Below are positions 1 to 12,800 of a stretch of DNA of 64,000 bases, one piece after another. The stretch spans positions 23,345,583-23,409,582 of the forward strand of contig NC_133901.1 in the NCBI RefSeq assembly GCF_964199755.1, written 5' to 3'. Made by a program: the position numbers and the translations under genes. The stretch comes from Larus michahellis. Lineage: Eukaryota > Chordata > Aves > Charadriiformes > Laridae. Numbering within the stretch: position 1 is the stretch's first letter; the number at the start of each line of letters is the position of its first letter. The notes below the pieces were generated by a model. It was not told the DNA's origin. It made no database searches and saw only the letters and a list, made by a program, of their open reading frames with translations.

Positions 1-42
1 TTGTTCCAACTTTGGTCCCACTGGAGCTAATAGCAAAAGGGT

Positions 43-240
43 CGTCAGATAATTGAGGTTGGAAGTAACCCTATGAGGTCTTTAGTCCAAATTCCTCAGA
101 GCGGGGTCAGCTATGAGCTCAGACCAAGTTACTGAAGGCATTATCCAGTTGGACCTTGAAAACCTCCAAGGACAAAGACAGCACATCATCTCTGGGCAAC
201 TTGTTCCAGTGCTTGACTGTCTTCATCGTGGGGGAAAAAA
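43..240 (-). repeat. CR1 LINE 3'-end fragment (antisense)
   Basis: The stretch reads like the reverse complement of an avian CR1 3' region: phrases such as ggttggaag, accaagttactgaag, ttgaaaacctccaagga and tctgggcaacttgttccagt are characteristic. It is diverged and 5'-truncated, with no coding potential left. It lies in a COL4A3 intron, upstream of the first exon visible here, and is followed by an A-run near 235-249. The family is recognised by eye; the subfamily is not determined. Confidence 0.75.
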
Positions 241-757
241 AAAAAAAAAGTCTTTAAATATGCATCCAGTCATCATCATTAGTGTGAGCTAAGTAATTAG
301 GTGAAAATATGAAGGACTTAATGATTTTTGAGTGCTGGAAACATATACTGGTATGTTTATAGGCCAGCATAATCTGTAAGAACACAAAGCTGGATGGCAG
401 ATATAGTCAATGTTTCTTAAAGAGAATACCCATTAAATCTCTGAAATGGAGGTGCAGATTAAGCATTTCTCAATTGCATCATTTTCGTGCTGACTTTGTG
501 CTTCCTTTTCTGAGTCTCCACTAGACTGCAGGAGAGCTGAGGAAGACTGCAGGTGGACTTGGTGTCAATAAAATTCTTTTGCTTTATGAAGCCAGGATCT
601 GAAGGCTTTTCAAAGCCTGTTGGAGTTTCAGAAATATGGAAACTGTAGACGACTGCGTTTTTAACCGAGTAGATTGATCACTAATATATTTAATGTTTAA
701 GATTACATATTGTCAAACTATAAGGCTTTGTAATCTTTGATTATGTATTTGCTGAAG

Positions 758-850
758 GTCTGAAAGGAGAGACCAGTAGGATAACTCCATTACCTGCATT
801 GCCAGGACCTCAAGGACCAGATGGTTTACCTGGACCCCCAGGAGTGCCTG
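758..850 (+). CDS. COL4A3: COL4A3 exon, window no. 1
   Basis: Acceptor ...gctgaag|GT and donor G|gtgagt. It encodes [20 protein letters not shown] and onward, with one non-GXY interruption ([10 protein letters not shown]). The first Gly codon is split with an upstream exon outside the window. The polypyrimidine tract is weak, so the acceptor is slightly less certain than the donor. Confidence 0.88.
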
Positions 851-3800
851 GTGAGTACATCTGCACTAAATACGCTAAAAATCAGAGATAATCTGATTGG
901 GATTTCTCTCCCAGCTCTGGCCAGATAAAGCCGTTGGCTTACTTTGAAATAACTGTAAAAAGGATTTCTGTGGTACAGAAACTATGGAATTAGCTGTAAC
1001 ATTCCCTTTCAAGAAAACTAAGGGAAGGGCACAAAGGGCCACGTCCATGGTGTGCAGTATGGCAGAGACTCCAAGCAGTCCTATGCTATGGCTTGGTTCC
1101 TCCAAGAACCAGAAACATCTGGTGCATATGGTGCAGCTTGTAGTATTCAGAAAGGCACCTCTGGCATAATCTTGACAAAAGCATATCCAAAATTATGCTG
1201 GGACTGCCTTCAAAAAAAAAAAAGGAAAAAAATAGGTTAAAGCATTCTTCCCGAAGCCCTTGGCCCTTCTCAGCCTTCGCAGGGGCACAGTCAAAAAAAG
1301 TAACCGTATTACTAGGTTTCCCGGTTCCTTTTTGATGTGACTGTTACTAACCATTGTTCTAAGATATTAAGAATGTGAGTTTCCTTTTTTGGGTGGGTTT
1401 TGGGCTTGGGTTCTAGGTGGGATTTTTTTGGTTGCTGGTGTTTTAAATTTTTGCGTAATTTTTGAATGCGCTGAAGGACAGTAAGTGACATTCAGGCTAA
1501 CTGTAAGGCATCTTTGCTTTGGTTTTGTAGAACAATAGTCCTTAAAGCTGCCCTGAATAGCATAGGAAGATTTCTTGGCAGCTTTATGGTAGTTTCTGTT
1601 CTTATAGCTGCTTCTGTTCCAAGCCTCACCCGTATAGTATGTGTTTGTATCTTCTCAACAAGTGGAAGATTTGTATCTGCACATAGTTGTTCCTAGAATT
1701 CTGGAATTTGGAGAGATTGCATAAAAACTTGATTCACAGGCTTGTGCCTGCTTTGATACTGTGAACACAATTTAGCATTTTAACTGTGAAAATCTGCTCT
1801 GCAGGACAACTAGTGTCTAAATTCTAATATAATCTACAGTGGTGTCCTAGTTAATAATGACAAACTGTATAGCACCTAATCTTACAAGTTGATGTTCTGT
1901 GGTAAGATACATCACAGTTTACTTATTTTCTTTGCACAGGTAGAGCTGGAGCAAGAGGCCAGCAAGGTGATTCAGGACATCCAGGCCCAACAGGTGACAC
2001 AGGCTTTCCAGGGCTTGGGTTTCCTGGAAACCCAGGTCCAAAAGGTAAAATACGCTTTTTGATTTTCAAAAAAAGCAAAACAAAATGTAATCTAATATAT
2101 TCTTTTTTTTTTTTCAGTCGTCATTAAAACCAATCAATATATTTTTTAAAAAGTATCAGTGAACATTAGTCATAAAGGGAAGTGTTTTTAGCATTCTGGT
2201 AATTTACCGCCTTAGGGCTTATAAATTGCAATTTTGAAATATTTTTAAATATTTCAGAGAATCAAGTACAAAAGCTAGCAGTAGGAAAGTATTTTAAGAG
2301 ACACTGATGCTTCCTGGAATACTTCCCAAATAGGTGCAGCCCATCTGAGCGCCACATTTACTTCAGATGGATTCTCTTTACCTGGATATGTGTTACGGAG
2401 ACAGAGCTGTATAAGTTTCAGTACTTCGTTTTTAATCAATTTTAGTTATGTACAATGCAATACCTGCTCTAATCTGCAGGTAATAGAAAGTATTTTGAAT
2501 AATGCGAATTTGGCCATTCCTCATGCGAAGCCATACTCCCCTTTGGACACTAGAAATATTAAGAAATTCTCAGAATCCTGTCATGACAAGGGGAGTAAGT
2601 TCTGATACTGCTACAACCAAGCTGCTTGTCAAAGCAAACAGTAGGGAACTGACATCGGAACAGCTTCACTTAAAAAAAAAAAAAAAATCCATGTTAAATA
2701 ACTGATTTTAAAGCAAGTAACTAAGCAGTGTTACAGTGAACATCGAGTGAATATGTAAGGAACAAGATGCGGTGTGTCACATCAGCTCTGAAATCAAGAT
2801 ACTGTCTTCAGCTCATGTAAGCTACTTTAGTACAGAAGCTCCTAACTGCATCCATACAAATACCCATTTGTAAAATATGGTGATAACAGTCACATCTGTA
2901 CTGCCGTTTATTTCCTTTTGCAGGAAATAAAGGACTTGCAGGAGGCAGAGGGTCACCAGGTTGTGAAGGAAAGATCGGAGATCCAGGCCGAGCTGGAAAC
3001 CTAGGACAACCAGGAGAAAAGGTTTGGTTAGAAATACAGCACAGACTTTTCCATAAGTCTCATTCATTAAATGTGACACTGAGCAAATAAATTAAGAAGT
3101 GTAAGGAATATAGGAGTTCCTATATTTCCTAACCAGTGATGCACAAACTATGAAATTAAATTCTTTATATAAAAAGGGGCTCAAGCCAAAATTTTAAATT
3201 CAGATACAGGATTTCAGAACTCCCAAGTGTCTGGGATGTTTTGGTACTGCAATTTTCAGAGCAGTAGGAGGATATTGCATTGCTTACAGCGAAAAATTGA
3301 GGCCACAGCTTCTGAAAAGATGGCTATTCAGAAGTTGCAATTAAGCATGCATTTGATGGAGGTCAGTGACAAGTAAGTTTGCATTTAATTACGGCAAGTG
3401 CTCTGTCAAAGCAAAAAGCAAGTAGGTTGGAGGTAATACTGCAGCCACTCTTGCTGATTAACAGAAGCTAACGTACTGATGGCATATGTAAATATAGAAT
3501 TCTTGGCTACTCTGTAATCAGAATTCAAATTTGGACAAAATAATAGCAGCTAATTGTTTTGAAAAAGTGACATTTCTTTTTTTTTTGTGTGCTAGCATGT
3601 CATTCTTTTGCATGCTTTTTGACACAACAAAGTGTGGGGTTTAAGGTTGTGGATTTCTTTTTTTTTTTTTTTAAGAACAACTGGATGTGGAGTGGCCTTT
3701 TTGGTTCAAATATATCATCAGTGACTGGTATAAGCTCAGCTCTACTGACCTGCTTTATGAACATATTGATTTGCTGGTACTCAAAGCTAGTATTCAACAC

Positions 3801-6800
3801 AACCAGCAGTTCAGTCAGCTGAGAAAAAACTAATTCAAACTTTCCATTCAGGGAATAGACTTGGGACATTTGTGATAAAACCAGTCTTCATGGAAAACAA
3901 TGTTCAGAAGAATGATTTAAAAAAACCCAGTAACTAACTTTGAGTATTCCAATACATATCTGGTTGCTGACCTTGATTATTTAAATAAAGATTTTGATAA
4001 AAATATGACTACCATATAAAAATAAAGGAAAAGTTGTATTTGCACAAACTGCAACCAAATTTTCAGATACTGGTCCAAAGTTTTTCACAGCTACAGCAAG
4101 CATCATAAAGCAGTTAAGGCCAAATGGAGGGAATTGTGTCTTGCATTGCTCGGTAGCAATTTCTTAGAGTTAGGAGACAAAATTCAAAAGCTGTCTAGAC
4201 GAATTACTCCTCTGGTATGGAACTTGCAACTGGTCAATAGGGAACATCCAATTGATCTGCTGAATTGGAGCCGTTAAAAATTACATTGTGAAAGAAGTTA
4301 ATTGATCACACAGTGGAGAAAATATTTTGGCAAATTTAGCAAAACATAGTGGATCGTTTACATTTCTCTCTGTGTTGCAGGGTGACCCAGGCGTGGTTAT
4401 TCCTGGAGAGCCAGGTAGACTGGGTTCACCAGGAGGTCGTGGCATTCCTGGCTCAAAAGGTGATACTGGATTTCCAGGACTTCCAGGCCTACCAGGGAGT
4501 GCTGGACATGATGGTGATGATGGCCTAAGAGGTACTGTTGTCAAACACACTCAAGGAGCACAGCAAGTTATTTTAGGGAAAGGGAAGCCAACTCAAACAG
4601 TGCTCACTCAAAGCTTGAAAATTCTACTTAAATCATTTTGAATCCAGTCTCCTTTCTTTTAGGAGATCGTGGCTCACCTGGAGTTCCTGGAGATCCAGGT
4701 TTTCCAGGGAAACCTGCTGAATGTCTTATTGGCCTGCCAGGTTTGCCAGGTGGCCAGGGAGCTACAGGCCCACCAGGTAGGACCTTCTGAATCAAATGTG
4801 CCATTTGGCTGTGTGGGTCTGGGTTTTGTTTCTACCTTCCAATGGCCTGAGGGAGCTGAAGTTGTTTCTGGATATTGGTTATAGGATAGTATGCGAGAAA
4901 ATGTGAGCCCATTTAAAAGATGCATTTTCTGCAGATGGGAGCAAACATGTGCACTGATTAAAATGGATTACAACTCAGATTCCATTGTATAATGTAAAGA
5001 GTAATCACAAAGTGGCACAAATTCCACAGGAAAAAGGATATTTCCATCACGTCTCCTATATGGGGCTGAACTTAGATTCTTTGGTGCAATGTGATTGATA
5101 AAGAAACAAAACAGAGGAAGAGCTCAGCTAGATAAAAACCAGTTTAAGATCTCAAAGGTACGTGCATATACTGTGTATGATTCTCAGTCTAAAAGAACAC
5201 ACTGGGGTACCCAGCACAGTCCTCCTGTATATGATCTCAAAATGAAGTTTTTAAATTTTTTTTTTTTTTTTAAGAGGATGAATGCAGAATTGGTGGGGTT
5301 TTCATATTTGAGTTTTTCTTCTTTTTCTGGGAAAGAACAGAATTGTCTACTCTCGCCTTTTTTGTTTTCCCCTTTAAAAAACAAACAAACCCATAACTCT
5401 AAAGATTTCCTGAATGCCTATGTTGTCTTACAGATTTAATGTTTAGCCCTCAAACAGGGCTAGTTCAAGAAGAGTTTCATGCTCATGGTAAAATGTAGAG
5501 GAAGGTTTATTTTCCAGACAGATGTACTATACTACACTGTCATGCGTTTTTCTTAGGAGGAAGAGGTTTGCAAGGTTCAAAAGGAAAACTTGGCCCTCCT
5601 GGCTTGAGTATCCCGGGAACCTATGGAAAACCCGGGGAACCTGGATTAATAGGTCTTCAGGGAAATACAGGATTACCTGGTCCCAAGGGACAGTCTGGAA
5701 GGCCAGGAATCTCTGGTGTGCCAGGTAAGGATTCCCCAAATACTTGTATGGACATAGAAATTAAGTCAGTCTCTGCAGAAAGGTATCAGTCATGCTTTTC
5801 CAAATTGAAGATGCTGAAATACTTTTCCATCGACAGCTTTCATGTATCACTGAGATCTATCTATATGGAAAACAAATAAATCATCATTCCTTAAATGACA
5901 AGCATATCTTGAGGCTGTCGTGCCATAGTACTGAATTTTCTGTTACAGTCTTCTGAGAACAGAGGGCTACCTTACATGGTTTTCTGTACAATAATGTCCT
6001 TGCAATAGGACATGAAATAGTTAACATTTAAAGCACCTCCCCAGCATAATGGAAGTGTAAAGTGTTTAGTTCTTTCTCAACATCCCTTTTCAAACAGATA
6101 GCTTGTCAATGCTATCATCTTTTTCTTAAAAAGCAAGTTCAGATATTGAGTCTGACAGAGTTAAGTCAGATCAAAGTCTGTCACGATAACCAGAGCTAAC
6201 TTTAAGTAAGGTAGGTAATCTCTGTATTACTTTTTTTTTCTCAGAAACGTGTTCGAATTTGATTTGTAGAATAAAAAAATATTATGTAATGCTTCTTTTC
6301 TCTAAGTTTTTCATTGCTATCAAATCCTCCATTATTCTGTGAGAAGGAGATGGTATGTACCTTTCTATATATACAACCTATAACACTAACAATAAACATA
6401 TAGTACTTGACTTAGTTATGCAAACATAGATTTCTGATGTCATTTGAGGGGAGTTGTTGTGTCCCAGCTAGCCTTCAACTCCTGAGGCAGAAAGGAGTGC
6501 CTTTCCCATACATCCCATGACAGGTCTCCCATCCCTGTGTGGGTATCTCAGCTACATTATCCTCACTGTCAGTTATTTCATTCATTGACAGAAGCTGTTG
6601 CAGCTACTAATCTAGGTAGTTTGGGGGTTAGTCTGTGTGTAAGACCTGTTCATGTCGTTAAAGACTAGTAAACTGGCTTAGACAGTACGTTACAGAAATG
6701 AAGAAAAAATAAAATAAGTAATTAAACACTTAAATGACAGGCACATGCATAGTTTCTGAAGTAATACTCTTTTTCACTGATCAAATACTAACAAATATGC

Positions 6801-9800
6801 TTCTGTTGCTTCAATTCCACAGGCTTGAGGGGAGAGCCAGGTATAATGGGCCTGTTAGGAATTCCTGGACCCTCTGGCACAATTGGAAGACCAGGCATCC
6901 CGGGTATCAGAGGCAAGTGGCCATAGTATCTGCCTTCATTATTACGTAGAATATAGAAACTTCCATGCTGAAGTGGTCTTGTGATCCATCTTGATGTATG
7001 TTATCACTCCTGAGTATGCGTGTCATACCATAATTTCTTTCAGTCTTGTTAAATCTTTGGCTTCTGTATGTATGCAGTCTACAGACTGAATGAGAACATT
7101 ATTATTTAATTTTTTTAGCAATTTTGAATTGCCACCTTTTCTATTTCATTGGTATTTGTAAAAGTGGCTGATGATTTCCTAAGTGAAGAGCAGAGAGCTC
7201 TTTTGCTCTACTTTTTCCCATCCCATTCGTGTTTCAAATATCATTACTATATCTATTCAATAGATTATACATATATTCAGGATAAGAAATAATTACCATC
7301 TCTTGCCATAATCTGTGCTCATAGATGTTTTATTGATGATTGGAGTAATTAAGAAACTAGTTTAGGTTGTTGATTTGGAATGTTTATGTACATATGTAGT
7401 TGTCCTTGGAGACAGGAGTTTCATTGCTTCCTTTATGCTATTGTCTAGTCAGGTTTCTTCAGAAAACTTCATTATGTTTTCTTGCAGGTTCTTCTGGCAT
7501 CCCAGGACTAAAAGGAAGAAAAGGGTTTCTTGGAGCAAAAGGTGAACCAGGTGATAAAGGTTTTCCTGGACCATCTGAGACCTTGGTTGGTATTGGGAAT
7601 AAAGGAGAACGAGGCTTAAAAGGTACATGTTCATTGTTCTGTCATTCAGAACTAGTTAGGGTTGTCATCTATGTTGCAGTTCCAGTGGACTCGAAAACAT
7701 GGAAGAAAACTGACTCTACTATTGAGAGTATTCTCATGGCTTTGAAATAATCTTTGGTGAATACTGTAACTGCCTTTTTATTTATGGGATAGTTGGATAT
7801 TACACCGAACATTTATTTACATTTTAACAAGTCCATGTTGCTTAAAAAAACTCTTACTGTAATGTTAAACCAGTAATAATATGTCAGGAGTACTAGGAGG
7901 CTTATATACATATATGCTGTACATTCATGCTTTTACACGTGAAACGGGTGCACTTACCAATTAGATGCTGGATTGCAAAGAAATTGAGTCTGCTCAGAAA
8001 TACTTGACTGTCAGAAGTATTCCTTATTTGCAATATTAATATAGACTCTCTGTATATGAGCTGTACATGCATAACTAAAGCTATCTGATTTATTTGTGTA
8101 GACATTTTCCTATGGAAACTTTCAGAAACTTCCTTTTGTCTCTATACGAGAAATACAGAAGGCATTAACTGTGAGGTTGTGTCTTGCTTATATGTGTTCA
8201 CAGAGTGAAAATCCTATGCTGCACTTCTGCTTCATTAGCTTTAAGAGTTATAAAAAATTTAAACTTTATATAAACTTATATTCTAATATCTTGTTTCATA
8301 ATATTTTTTTAAAATGAAACTTTTTTTTAGGAGTTCAAGGAAGAATGGGTCTAAGAGGAGAGAAAGGAGATGCCGGTGTGCAAGGTCCCCCAGGTCTTGA
8401 TGGGTCTGAAGGAGTACCTGGTCTACCAGGTATGGAATATGTATATGGAAGACTGCTGTATTATGTGGAAAGCAGAGATAACATTACCTTACTGCTAGCA
8501 CATTAACTCCGCTCCAGCAGCAGCAGTACATTCTCTGTATTAACTTTGAAGCTTTTATGGCAATTCTGAAACTGAATCATTTCAAAAACTGATATTTGAA
8601 AGTCATAGCAGCTAGTGCCAGATGATTCTGTTTCCTTCCAAATAGAGATCACTGTTTGGGATCATAAATACAAAATAATACTAAATCCTGAATAACTTTA
8701 AAATCTAAAAGCTGATGAGGCCAATGAATAAAAATTGGTATTTATAGGAGTGAAGAGAAGTTTGAATTCCCAATATTATAAAAAAAGTAAGAATTCTAAA
8801 ACACGAACATTACAATTGTGCACAAAAATATTTCAGGAGCTTTTTTAATTTCAGATTGATTTTATTTGCCTTTTCAAAGCCTGCATGTTTGGCTTATATT
8901 TTGAAAGTTACCAGGTATTCAGTGAAAAGCAGACTGAAAATGAACCTGCATAAATTATAAACCTACCTAAGCTATTTTACAAAGTTGTGCTCTGCCATTA
9001 CCATAACTTCATACGTAACGATACATGTTGACCCTTGAGCAAGACAATGCATCTGCTTTTTCAAATTAATGCTAATAAAACATCTTTACCTCTCTGTATT
9101 CTGTATTTTTGATTAAGATAACTTCTTTCTAGAAAGCCATATGACACGATCTAATATATACATAAAAATGCTAACAATCAGAAATAATTTTAAACTTGTA
9201 AACAAAATGTCTCTTCTCATGATGGCAATTATCTGTGCTGTATGTCATTATAGCATCACTGCTATATTCTGTCGTTAACATCCTTTGTAGTCATTGCAGC
9301 GTAGCCATCACAGGAAAAACTGCAAATGTTCCACTATTCCCTAACTTTTTATGGAAGAAAATAAGACCTCACCTGCATAAACATTCAGGCATTGCTAGTA
9401 CCCTGGAATTTAGATGTCTGGACATTCTAGATGCAACGAGATCTTGTAGTCATTAAACTGAATGCTAATTTAGCTAAAGTAAGCGAAAGATAAGCGAGTA
9501 GGAAAAAAGTGCCTAAGCCATATAAGAAAAAGCTCTTGAGTATAACAGTCCTGAGAAATGCATAATGAGTAAGTAGCAATGTGTTTGTGACATGCCCAGA
9601 AACCTGACTGAACCTGGGGGGACAATGAAAGGAGAGCCCAGTGTGTAAATACAAAATCATGATCTTGATCAAAATTTGCAAAAGTATATTTCAGTTGCTG
9701 ACCCTAAGTGCTGTGGTCATAAAGCTTAATTTTAATATTGATACATAAGATGCTTGTTATTTCCTTGACTTTCTGACAACAATAATGATAATTGTATCTG

Positions 9801-12800
9801 TGTCTGGGGCAAGAGGCTGCAGGTTGATTTACAATAATAAGGTGCCATGACAAGGTGTGCAGTAGAGGATTCTGTATTCGTGCCAGCTCTACCAGCCAGC
9901 CAGTGTCTAATGCAAACATGTGAAGATGACACTTATTTCTTTGTCTTACAGGCGTCAAAGGATTTATGGGTCTTCCAGGGGTTCCTGGAAGACAAGGATT
10001 CCCAGGTGCACCAGGAAACAAAGGGGACATGGGAATTCCAGGTCATTTTCTGTCAATCATATTACAAATTCATAGAGCTATGTAGAAGCATTTGCACAGA
10101 TCTGAGCAGTTTCTGTAAGCACACAGCACAATACTTACGCTGGGATTTATTCTTTGCAGTACCTATAGACTTCTCACCACCCCAGCATTTGCTTGACTTG
10201 CAGAATGCAGTTCTCCCTCTCTCTAAATGAAATATAACTTCTTTAGTTTATGTATTTTCACATGTGAGAACCTCTTTTTAATGTGTTTAGAAATAAAATC
10301 ACCTGGCTGTGTAAATTACTTTAATGAAGAATGAATATCTGAATATACAAGCAGTAAATCACAAAACATAAGGTATGGCATGCAATTATGATCCTTTTAA
10401 GAATGGTATCGGTATCTGTATTTTTCCAGGTCCAAATGGAGAGAAAGGATCTCCCGGCTTTCCAGGACCATCAGGTGACCCTGGTCCACCAGGCTATGGT
10501 GGCTTTCCAGGTGACAAGGGAGATCCTGGGTACCCGTCTGCTGGGCCTCCAGGAGAACCTGGTCCAAAGGTATAAAGGCAATGGCAACACTGTCATATTA
10601 GGCAACGAGCAGAGCCTTTGACTATAGAAACAGAACAACATGTAAACAAGAGCTGCAGAGTTTGCAGAAGTAGATGATTTGTTAGTGGTAAGAAATATGA
10701 AAATTCTATTGTGTCATTACTCAGAAGAAATTCTTGAGTTCATTGTACTTCATTTTTCTCTTGGTGCAAGAGTGTCTTATTTGTAAAGATGGAACACCTT
10801 GGAAATACCTTTCTTCTCTAAAAGTTGCTAATCCATTAAAAACAAGAACTTGCACTTAAAAAGTCAGCAGTAGGAATACTTGTACGTGAAAAAGTACAGA
10901 AAAATATAATCTTAGCAAGTGTGAAAGTTTTGTAATCTAAAATTGTACTGTTGGTTTTTGACAGTCTAGTAATATCGTTACACTAGATGAATTGTTTTTT
11001 TCTTAGCAATATATGTTCAGTATATATTATGCTCAATAATATATCTTGCTAACTTAAAAGATACTATTTTTTTCTTAAGTCAACTGGATAGAATTTTACT
11101 CCATATATTCTGGTTGTTGAACAACTGGGAGTCCTTTTCCATATAAGATTATCTGAAATACATGGTTGAGGCTGCAAACTGTACTGTAACTCCTGTAATC
11201 TGTCTAAATTACCTGTTTGACTGTTTATTTTAGCTGAGTAGCCACAATGAGATTACTGTTGTGAAAGTCACTACGAATTCAAGGAAAAATATGCATTTCA
11301 GTATTTTGTATAGCTGCATATTATGTAGGGAATGTACATTTGGATCAAAAGAGGAGCTGTTAGAATAAATCTGAAGGGAAGTCTACGTGCTGGTGAAAAC
11401 ATCTAAAGACTTAAATTGGTTTGTACAGATTAAAGAAAGATCTTTTTTCCTTAGCTATGTCTAAAGGATCAGTGGCTATTATAAGACTTCATATTAGTTT
11501 ACTTTGATTTTTGTCTGAAAATCATAATGAACCATGATTACACTTAACCTTTAAAATTACATATGATTTTTCTGTTGTTCGAATATGGAATGTAACATAT
11601 TTAACATCAGGCGATTCTTTACCTGTTTGTGCAACTGCTATTTCTCAGGGAGATCCAGGCCCCCCGGGAGTTTTGGGCAGCAAAGGAGAAAAAGGATCCC
11701 AAGGTCATCCAGGTCATAAAGGAGTACCAGGACCACATGGGATCAGAGGGGAAACTGGAAGTGCAGGAATCCCAGGTATGTTTTGGTTTGGAGGAGTGGC
11801 AAGATGTTGACATGCTTCTAGAAGAAGATAATTTCTTAATAAACTACACAGGGTGCCTCTGGGGTGACACATTAATATTCGACTGCTGTAAACCTAAACA
11901 GCTCCTTTGTAGTGAGTGCAGCCAGGCTAGCTTATGTCACCTGGAGATCTTTCACAGCTGTCCAAAGCAGAAATTATAGGAAAGTTCTCAGACTGAGTCT
12001 GGATCTAGTGATAATGCCTTTTCTCCTCTCCCACACTCTTTCTTATTACAGGGAAGCTTGGACCTCCTGGAGATATTGGTGTCAAAGGACAGCAGGGCTG
12101 CCCAGGACAACAGGGCATTACAGGCCCTCCTGGTATGGTACATAGCATCTCTCCCAAATCACTGCCCCCTGCTTTGTTATTTTCTTTGTAGTGAGGCAGT
12201 TGATGTTCTTGTTCTGAGCTTTTTAGAATTTGATGCAGTTGCAGCCTCCATTTATGTTAGTTCAAGGCTTTGATTACTTTCTCTGGTTCCAGCTAAGGTC
12301 TTTAACAGCCTGTTTTCAATGTTACCAGTTTAGCTGAGGCAAGAGGTTTTAATTTTGTTTGACTATTGTAAAGCTTTTTGCCCTTTTTTTTTTTTTTATC
12401 CAGAAGTCTTAAGATGCTATATCCACACAATTGTAAGAAAGGCTTGTTTTATCTCCTAAATGAGAATAATAAACTAAGATGTAGCTAGACGAGGAGGAGA
12501 GGAAAATGAATTAGAGTGGAAAGAAGGGAGAGAGTTGTAGTTGTTTGTTAAAGCAACAGAAAAGATGAAACTATTCAAAATATATCTAAGGGGGAGTGTG
12601 TAAATATGCAGCAACAGAGAGGTATGCAATGCAGACTTTATTAAAGTGAGTGCCAGTTATTGTCTTCAAAAAGCACATTGGATGCTCTTATATTTAGAGA
12701 TCCTCATCAAAATTATGATGTTGTGGTTTTGTAGACTTAGTGAACTTGCACTGACTAATTGGCAGAGTTCCCTGTTCAGAGACACTTTGAATTTATAATA

